12,006 nucleotides of DNA from CALBPI01 sp045110335 (lineage in GTDB: Bacteria; Pseudomonadota; Gammaproteobacteria; Steroidobacterales; Woeseiaceae): NCBI GenBank assembly GCA_045110335.1, contig JBGCGB010000037.1, positions 1 through 12,006 on the forward strand. Reading direction: 5' to 3'. Under the pieces are notes generated by a model. It made no database searches, was not told where the DNA came from, and was given only the letters and a program-made list of their open reading frames with translations. This document shows positions 7,843-12,006 of the stretch, piece by piece; within the stretch, counting starts at the first letter, position 1; every line of letters starts with the position of its first letter. The position numbers were made by a program, and so were the translations under genes.

Positions 7843-7853
7843 TGTGCTAGTCT
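7843..7853 (+). promoter_or_regulatory. Possible extended -10 promoter of the DUF47-pit operon
   Basis: TGTGCTAGTCT at 7843-7853 resembles an extended -10 (TRTGn followed by TAnnnT). Transcription would start near 7860 and give a leader of about 55 bases that contains a 10-base palindrome, ATTGATCAAT, at 7888-7897. There is no recognisable -35. A GC-rich inverted repeat, CCGCC (7823-7827) with GGCGG (7833-7837), sits just upstream. Confidence 0.35.
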
Positions 7854-7901
7854 TTGCCGCGATCTTCGCATGGGCATATAGTGAGCGATTGATCAATATC
7901 T

Positions 7902-7907
7902 AGGGAG
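7902..7907 (+). promoter_or_regulatory. Ribosome-binding site that supports a GTG start
   Basis: AGGGAG at 7902-7907 is 7 bases before the GTG at 7915. The next in-frame ATG, at 7927, is 19 bases away, too far for this site. The GTG is therefore the better start for the DUF47 gene. Confidence 0.7.
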
Positions 7908-7914
7908 AATTGAC

Positions 7915-8589
7915 GTGTCTAATTTTATGGCTGGCGTATTTGGCGCCTCGCCCGTAAAGCCGTTGGAAGAACATGCCGATCTGGTGCACAAATGCGCCCG
8001 GGAGTTGCGGCCGTTCTTTGATCATGTCACCAATAATGACTGGGACGCAGCGCTTGTGTCACGGCGGGAAATCGAGCGGCTCGAGAACGAAGCCGACGAC
8101 ATCAAGAAAGGTATTCGCAAGAATTTACCGCGCAGCCTGTTTATGCCGGTTCCGCGTGAAGATCTGCTCGAATTGCTACTGGTGCAAGACAAGATTGCCA
8201 ATCGCACGAAAGACGTTTCGGGGATCGTTATCGGTCGTAAACTCGAAGTTCCGGATTCGGTGAAGCCGGTTTTTCTGGATTTTGTGTCCCGCTGCGTCGA
8301 TGCGACCAAGCAGGCTCGTAAGAGCGTGCGTGAGCTCGATGAGCTATTCACGTCCGGGTTTCGTGGTGCGGAAGCCGAGCTGTTGGAATCCATGATTGAA
8401 AAACTCGATCGCATTGAGACTGATACGGATGCCAAAGAGGCAGATGTTAGAGCTGCCTTGTATGCGATAGAAGATCAACACAACCCGATTGACGTCATGT
8501 TCTTGTATAGAACCATTGGCAAGATCGGTGAAATCGCTGATATGGCTGAGCGCGTCGGACGACGTCTCGAGCTGTTGTTGGCTCACTAA
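7915..8589 (+). CDS. DUF47/PhoU-like phosphate transport regulator (Pit accessory protein, TIGR00153 type)
   Basis: Cytoplasmic all-helical protein of the DUF47 family, distant relatives of PhoU, usually encoded next to a Pit transporter and thought to modulate it. The start is GTG, set by a well-spaced AGGGAG. The family signature MPVPREDLLELLLVQDKIAN lies at 77-96, followed by KDVSG. An acidic ENEADDIK segment (57-64) resembles the metal-binding E-x3-D helices of PhoU. The C-terminus (PIDVMFLYRTIGKIGEIADMAE and on) is the conserved last helix carrying acidic residues. At 224 residues the length is typical. The stop codon is 22 bases before the transporter gene, so the two almost certainly form an operon. 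A Pho-box-like repeat upstream suggests phosphate control (inference). Confidence 0.93.
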   Translation: MSNFMAGVFGASPVKPLEEHADLVHKCARELRPFFDHVTNNDWDAALVSRREIERLENEADDIKKGIRKNLPRSLFMPVPREDLLELLLVQDKIANRTKDVSGIVIGRKLEVPDSVKPVFLDFVSRCVDATKQARKSVRELDELFTSGFRGAEAELLESMIEKLDRIETDTDAKEADVRAALYAIEDQHNPIDVMFLYRTIGKIGEIADMAERVGRRLELLLAH

Positions 8590-8611
8590 AAAAAACCGGA
8601 AACTACACCCG

Positions 8612-9862
8612 ATGGAAGCAGAACTAGTCTATATAGGCCTCGCCGCATTATTCGGCATTTTTATGGCATGGGGAATCGGTGCGAATGACGTGGCGAACGC
8701 CATGGCCACTTCGGTGGGCTCGAAAGCACTGACAATCAAGCAAGCAATCGTGGTTGCGGCGATTTTCGAGTTCCTCGGTGCGGTACTTGCCGGCGGTGAG
8801 GTGACTTCGACGATTCGTAAAGGGATTGTTGAGACCGATCTGCTGAGTGACTCGCCAGAGTTACTGATTTACGGCATGCTTGCGGCGCTGCTGGCTGCGG
8901 GCACGTGGTTGCTGATCGCCTCCAAGAACGGTTGGCCGGTTTCGACGACACATTCCATCGTCGGCGCTATCGTAGGTTTCGCGGCAGTCGGCATCGGCGT
9001 TGAGGCTGTGCAATGGGGCAAAGTCGGCGGCATCGTCAGCAGCTGGGTGGTTTCGCCGCTGGTTGCCGGAGTCATCGCCTTCCTGATCTATAACAGTGTC
9101 GTTGCGCTTATCCTGAGCCAGGAAAATCCGCTTGAGAAAGCACGCCGTTATGTACCGGTTTACATCTTCCTGGCAGCGTTCACGATGACACTCGTGACGA
9201 TTTTGAAAGGGCTGAAGCACATCGGTCTTACGATGAGCATTCAACAGAGCTACATCACCGCCGTTTTGATTGCTCTGGGTATCGCGGTGGTTGGCGCATT
9301 TTATATCCGGCGCATCAAGCCTGATCCCAAAGCGGACAAGAAGCAGCATTTCCATACGGTCGAGCGTGTGTTTGCAGTCTTAATGGTCGTGACGGCTTGC
9401 GGTATGGCTTTCGCACACGGTTCCAATGACGTTGCCAATGCCATCGGACCATTGGCTGCTGTTATCGCCGTTGCTCAAAGCGGTGTCGTTGCGGCGAAGT
9501 CAGCGACACCGATTTGGGTACTGCTGTTGGGCGGCGTTGGTATCGTCATCGGCTTGGCCACTTATGGTGCGCGCGTTATTGCGACGGTTGGCCACAAGAT
9601 CACGCAATTGACGCCGAGTCGGGGTTTCGCCGCCGAGCTCGCTGCGGCAACAACCATTGTGATTGCTTCCGGTACCGGTATTCCGATCTCGACGACGCAT
9701 ACGTTGGTCGGCGCTGTGCTGGGTGTTGGCCTGGCGCGGGGTATTGATGCGATCGATCTTGGCGTGGTTCGACGAATTTTCGTATCGTGGATCGTGACGA
9801 TTCCTGCTGGCGCTTTCCTCGCCATCCTGTTCTTCACCATCTTCCGTTACACGTTGCCATAG
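8612..9862 (+). CDS. pit: Inorganic phosphate transporter, PiT family
   Basis: Inner-membrane, ion-coupled, low-affinity phosphate (metal-phosphate) transporter. The two inverted halves each show the PiT signature: GANDVANA at 23-30 and GSNDVANA at 270-277. Each half also has the later motif, PVSTTHSIVG at 109-118 and PISTTHTLVG at 358-367, plus SWVVSPL and SWIVTIPAG. About ten hydrophobic segments flank a short charged cytoplasmic stretch (RRIKPDPKADKKQHFHTVER, 233-252). It has 416 residues, close to compact bacterial Pit proteins. The ATG at 8612 was chosen because translation from it begins directly with the first membrane segment. The frame is open further upstream, but that part lies inside the DUF47 gene and is not Pit-like. 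The ribosome site is weak (CCGGA), so translation may be coupled to the DUF47 gene 22 bases before. Confidence 0.95.
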   Translation: MEAELVYIGLAALFGIFMAWGIGANDVANAMATSVGSKALTIKQAIVVAAIFEFLGAVLAGGEVTSTIRKGIVETDLLSDSPELLIYGMLAALLAAGTWLLIASKNGWPVSTTHSIVGAIVGFAAVGIGVEAVQWGKVGGIVSSWVVSPLVAGVIAFLIYNSVVALILSQENPLEKARRYVPVYIFLAAFTMTLVTILKGLKHIGLTMSIQQSYITAVLIALGIAVVGAFYIRRIKPDPKADKKQHFHTVERVFAVLMVVTACGMAFAHGSNDVANAIGPLAAVIAVAQSGVVAAKSATPIWVLLLGGVGIVIGLATYGARVIATVGHKITQLTPSRGFAAELAAATTIVIASGTGIPISTTHTLVGAVLGVGLARGIDAIDLGVVRRIFVSWIVTIPAGAFLAILFFTIFRYTLP

Positions 9863-9940
9863 GCGACTGTCCTTAACCGCCGGGCTTGTTGTAAACGCTT
9901 TTAACGTTTGCCAGCGACCCGCGGAAGCCGCTGATATCGT

Positions 9941-10981
9941 ATGATGATGCAGGCGTGGCATGTGCCACGCCTGCATCAATTCGTTAAACGAGATAGGCGC
10001 CTCTTTTTGTCGGCAGATACTCGACCACAACCCAAAACCGTTTTGTTAGCCGGTGCCACTGGCTATATCGGACGTGCCGTTGCAGCACAGCTGGTCGAAG
10101 CAGGCTATGCGGTCACTGCCGTGTTACGAAGTGAGGCTGAAGTACCGTCAGATATTGAAACGGTTGTGACCGACCTCACTGATGCCGACGCATTGATACA
10201 AAGCCTGGCAGGCTGTCATTTCGATGCCGTTGTGTCCTGCATTGCTTCCAGAACCGGCGCGTCTGATGATGCTTGGCTGGTCGATCATGACGCTAACCAG
10301 CATTTATTATCATTGGCCAAGACTGTGGATGCCAAGCATTTCGTATTGTTGTCCGCGATATGTGTCCAACGTCCTCGGTTGGCTTTTCAGCATGCCAAAC
10401 TTGCATTCGAGGAATCGCTCGCGACCTCCGGATTGGACTATTCGATTGTGCGTCCAACGGCATATTTTCGGTCGTTATCGGGACAGATCAAGCGCGTACT
10501 GGCAGATAAGCCGTTCCTGGTATTTGGTGATGGTCAGCTAACAGCCTGCAAGCCGATCAGTGAGTCTGACCTTGCAAACTTCATGGTGGATTGTCTGACG
10601 AATCCTGATGCCCGAAACAGGATATTGCCTATCGGTGGACCAGGAGATCCCATCACACCCAGAGAACAAGGTGAGCTGTTGTTTCGTTTGACAGGAAAGC
10701 CTGAACAATTTCGGCGAGTGCCTTCCAGCTTTCTGCATTGGGTTGCTGCATTGCTGACACCACTCGGCTGGTTCAGTCGCAAGATGGCTGTAAAAGCCGA
10801 GTTCGCAAGAATTGGTCATTACTATGCGACCGAGTCGATGTTGACTTGGGATGAAGACGCCAACTGTTATGACGGCGATGCCACACCATCGACTGGCGAG
10901 ACGACGCTTCAGGATCATTATGAAACTGTCTTGGCAGAGGGCATTGGCGTGCATGCGGCTGGGGATCAAAAACTGTATTGA
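9941..10981 (+). CDS. bciA: BciA/DVR-like divinyl (bacterio)chlorophyllide 8-vinyl reductase
   Basis: Atypical short-chain dehydrogenase that, in phototrophs, reduces the 8-vinyl group of divinyl chlorophyllide with NADPH. The resemblance to BciA and plant DVR runs through the whole protein: the nucleotide-binding loop GATGYIG (38-44), VVSCIASRTG (97-106), KHFVLLSAICVQRPRLAFQ (132-150) with Lys153, SIVRPTAYF (168-176), FGDGQLTACKPISESDLA (195-212), LPIGGPGDPITPREQGE, and IGHYYATESM near the C-terminus. It has 346 residues from the first of three consecutive ATGs at 9941. About 30 residues before the fold are not family-like and are partly encoded by a 16-bp palindrome, so a start at TTG 10007, with GAGATAGG upstream, is possible. 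No other chlorophyll gene is nearby. The organism may be a phototroph with this gene outside its cluster, or the protein may act on another substrate. The stop codon is 10 bases from that of ilvY. Confidence 0.85.
   Translation: MMMQAWHVPRLHQFVKRDRRLFLSADTRPQPKTVLLAGATGYIGRAVAAQLVEAGYAVTAVLRSEAEVPSDIETVVTDLTDADALIQSLAGCHFDAVVSCIASRTGASDDAWLVDHDANQHLLSLAKTVDAKHFVLLSAICVQRPRLAFQHAKLAFEESLATSGLDYSIVRPTAYFRSLSGQIKRVLADKPFLVFGDGQLTACKPISESDLANFMVDCLTNPDARNRILPIGGPGDPITPREQGELLFRLTGKPEQFRRVPSSFLHWVAALLTPLGWFSRKMAVKAEFARIGHYYATESMLTWDEDANCYDGDATPSTGETTLQDHYETVLAEGIGVHAAGDQKLY
9945..9978. repeat. Perfect 16-bp inverted repeat at the pit-bciA junction
   Basis: GATGCAGGCGTGGCA (9946-9960) is the exact reverse complement of 9963-9977, around the two bases TG; the flanking T9945 and A9978 also pair. 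No T-tract follows at once; the first run of T is at 10004-10008. It may end the pit transcript, act as an operator or be a dispersed repeat copy. It lies within the first codons of the bciA-like frame if the ATG at 9941 is used. Upstream, between 9863 and 9940, I see only weak inverted repeats (AAACG/CGTTT at 9893-9909). Confidence 0.85.
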
Positions 10982-10991
10982 ATCGTATGCT

Positions 10992-11888
10992 TTAGGTTAG
11001 GTTCATCGTGTCCGGCGCATGCCAAACGGCGTTGATCAGCCGGTCTTTTCGGTTCTTGTCCAGCACAAAGAGACCGACTTCTAGCGCTTCAAACGACGTG
11101 GGTGTTGTCAGCACAGAGACGCGGTCCCGCAATGGACTATTGTCCAATACGATCTGCGGCACGATCCCCAGTCCGCTGCCGAGACTGACCATACTCACGA
11201 TGGCTTCGTTACCCGCCACTTCGGCCGAAATTTTCGGTGTGACTTTATGCTGTCGAAACCACTTTAGAATGTGTTCTCGCGCAACACCGCGTTCGGGCAA
11301 GATGATGGGTGTGTCGTTCCAGCGTTCGGCATCATCCACACGATCAGCCAGCGAGGCTAGTTCATACGCCTGGTTGGCACAGATCGCCACTAATGGTGTT
11401 GTTGCGATTTTCTGAAAGCGGATGGCCGATGGCATCATCGCCGGTTTGGCGCCAATGGCAATATCTGCTTCACCTGACTGAACCCGAGGTAGGGCTTGCT
11501 CCGGGTCGCCGGTTTGCAGCGTGATGCGAATACCGGGATGGCGTTCGTGTGTCTGGGCAAGCAAATCGAACAGAAAGCTGTAACTGGCGGTGACCGATCC
11601 GTACAACGTCACCGCGCCGGTCAGTTCCCGTTTCTCGGCGAGCAATTGATTACTGAAATCACTCCAGAGCGCCATGGAGCGCCGGGCATACTGGCGTAGC
11701 AATTCACCTTCACGTGTCAAAGAGACGCTCCGGTTGTCACGCTTGAACAGCACCGCGCCGATGGTGTCTTCAAGCTGTCGAATCGACCGGCTGAGCGTTG
11801 ATGTACTCATGTTGCAGGTGTCTGCGGCACGTCCGAAGTGGAGTGTTTCGCATAGCGTCAAGAACAGGAAGGTCGTGCGTTGGTCCAT
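10992..11888 (-). CDS. ilvY: LysR-type regulator IlvY
   Basis: Transcription activator of ilvC that responds to acetohydroxyacid intermediates of isoleucine-valine synthesis. The 298 residues match E. coli IlvY (about 297) from the first Met. The N-terminal winged helix-turn-helix includes HFGRAA (17-22), STSTLSRSIRQLE (28-40) and LFKRDNRSVSLTREGE (47-62). The effector domain starts with LTGAVTLYGSVTASYSFL (89-106) and contains TGDPEQAL, GEADIAIGAKP and NEAIVSMVSLGSGLGIVPQIVLDNSP, all with close IlvY counterparts. The gene is divergent from the probable ilvC at the right edge, as in many gammaproteobacteria. No Shine-Dalgarno site precedes the ATG, and the TTGCA-N5-TGCAA operator lies only 10 bases upstream of it, so autoregulation is likely. 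The 3' end is convergent with the bciA-like gene. Confidence 0.92.
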   Translation of the reverse strand: MDQRTTFLFLTLCETLHFGRAADTCNMSTSTLSRSIRQLEDTIGAVLFKRDNRSVSLTREGELLRQYARRSMALWSDFSNQLLAEKRELTGAVTLYGSVTASYSFLFDLLAQTHERHPGIRITLQTGDPEQALPRVQSGEADIAIGAKPAMMPSAIRFQKIATTPLVAICANQAYELASLADRVDDAERWNDTPIILPERGVAREHILKWFRQHKVTPKISAEVAGNEAIVSMVSLGSGLGIVPQIVLDNSPLRDRVSVLTTPTSFEALEVGLFVLDKNRKDRLINAVWHAPDTMNLT

Positions 11889-11897
11889 GGTTTATTA

Positions 11898-11912
11898 TTG
11901 CATTTTCTGCAA
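11898..11912. promoter_or_regulatory. IlvY operator in the ilvY-ilvC intergenic region
   Basis: TTGCATTTTCTGCAA is a perfect inverted repeat with 5-base arms and contains the LysR-type T-N11-A core. Its centre is about 65 bases before the inferred ilvC transcription start, the usual position of a LysR recognition site. It also lies downstream of a possible ilvY -10 (TATAAA on the minus strand, 11925-11930), so binding could repress ilvY. A GCAA half-site occurs at 11940-11943. Confidence 0.6.
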
Positions 11913-11934
11913 CATAAAGTTTTATTTATATCAA

Positions 11935-11963
11935 TTTACGCAATAGTTGGTTGTCGATAGACT
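11935..11963 (+). promoter_or_regulatory. Likely ilvC promoter
   Basis: TTTACG (11935-11940) and TAGACT (11958-11963) are separated by 17 bases and each partly matches sigma-70 consensus, as expected for an activator-dependent promoter. Transcription would start near 11970, giving a leader of about 29 bases with GGAG at 11986-11989, 9 bases before the ATG. Confidence 0.45.
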
Positions 11964-11998
11964 GGCGTCATTCATCGAACTAACCGGAGTGACGACAA

Positions 11999-12006
11999 AT
12001 GCAGAT
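11999..12006 (+). CDS. ilvC: Start of a gene cut by the window edge, probably ilvC (ketol-acid reductoisomerase)
   Basis: Only eight bases are visible: ATG, CAG and two more. The start is supported by GGAG at 11986-11989 and by the promoter-like and operator sequences upstream. The name rests entirely on context: ilvY is normally divergent from ilvC, the NADPH-dependent ketol-acid reductoisomerase of branched-chain amino acid synthesis. The protein sequence itself gives no evidence. Confidence 0.5.

Noticed and set aside
8489..8611. Upstream ATG that would extend Pit by 41 residues into the DUF47 gene
   Set aside because: The added residues are an out-of-frame reading of DUF47 coding sequence and are not Pit-like; the ATG at 8612 begins directly at the first membrane segment.
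8861..9355. 164-codon open frame antisense to pit
   Set aside because: Low-complexity, polar and charged translation mirroring the pit codons, with no domain; a shadow of the real gene.
9500..10030. 176-codon open frame antisense to the end of pit and the bciA start
   Set aside because: Spans the intergenic palindrome and shows no recognisable protein features; overlaps well-supported genes on the other strand.
9941..12006. Photosynthesis gene cluster
   Set aside because: Only the single BciA-like gene suggests pigment synthesis; ilvY, pit and the rest are unrelated, so no cluster can be claimed from this window.
1..12006. Defence island, prophage or mobile element
   Set aside because: No transposase, integrase, nuclease, toxin-antitoxin pair, tRNA attachment site or direct-repeat array was found, and all genes look like ordinary chromosomal ones.

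Overview
The window (roughly 50-53% GC by eye) reads as a chromosomal stretch of a gram-negative bacterium, most likely a marine or aquatic gammaproteobacterium. The evidence is a TonB-dependent outer-membrane receptor, lipoprotein and Tat export signals, and an ilvY gene divergent from what is probably ilvC, an arrangement typical of Gammaproteobacteria. No rRNA, tRNA, CRISPR array, insertion sequence, integrase or phage gene was seen, and no gene-free stretch exceeds about 210 bases.

Left part (1-4969): a TonB-dependent receptor, cut by the left edge within its signal peptide, is followed by a textbook intrinsic terminator. Twenty bases past its T-tract starts a lipoprotein sulfatase of the formylglycine type, then, 18 bases on, a Tat-exported nucleoside-hydrolase-family lipoprotein. 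This looks like a small uptake and degradation locus: the receptor imports a substrate, and two envelope hydrolases remove sulfate and cleave a glycosidic or N-glycosidic bond. The substrate cannot be told from sequence.

Middle part (4970-7705): a monocistronic class I SAM-dependent methyltransferase, a convergent acyl-CoA thioesterase (hotdog fold) on the minus strand, and, divergent from it, an FMN oxidoreductase of the nitronate monooxygenase superfamily that closely resembles the Pseudomonas PA1024 NADH:quinone reductase type.

Phosphate operon (7797-9862): a DUF47/PhoU-like protein with a GTG start, followed 22 bases later by a PiT-family low-affinity phosphate transporter. The leader contains a Pho-box-like direct repeat.

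Right part (9862-12006): a perfect 16-bp inverted repeat overlaps the 5' end of a gene that strongly resembles BciA/DVR, the divinyl (bacterio)chlorophyllide 8-vinyl reductase. No other pigment gene is present. It runs tail to tail, with 10 bases between, into ilvY. The ilvY-ilvC intergenic region carries a TTGCA-N5-TGCAA operator centred about 65 bases before a plausible ilvC transcription start. The ilvC start codon is at the right edge.

I did not find a convincing undescribed defence or mobile system. The items most worth a second look are the orphan BciA-like reductase and the palindrome at its start, the sulfatase/nucleoside-hydrolase pair behind a terminator, and the Pho-box-like site before the DUF47-pit operon.
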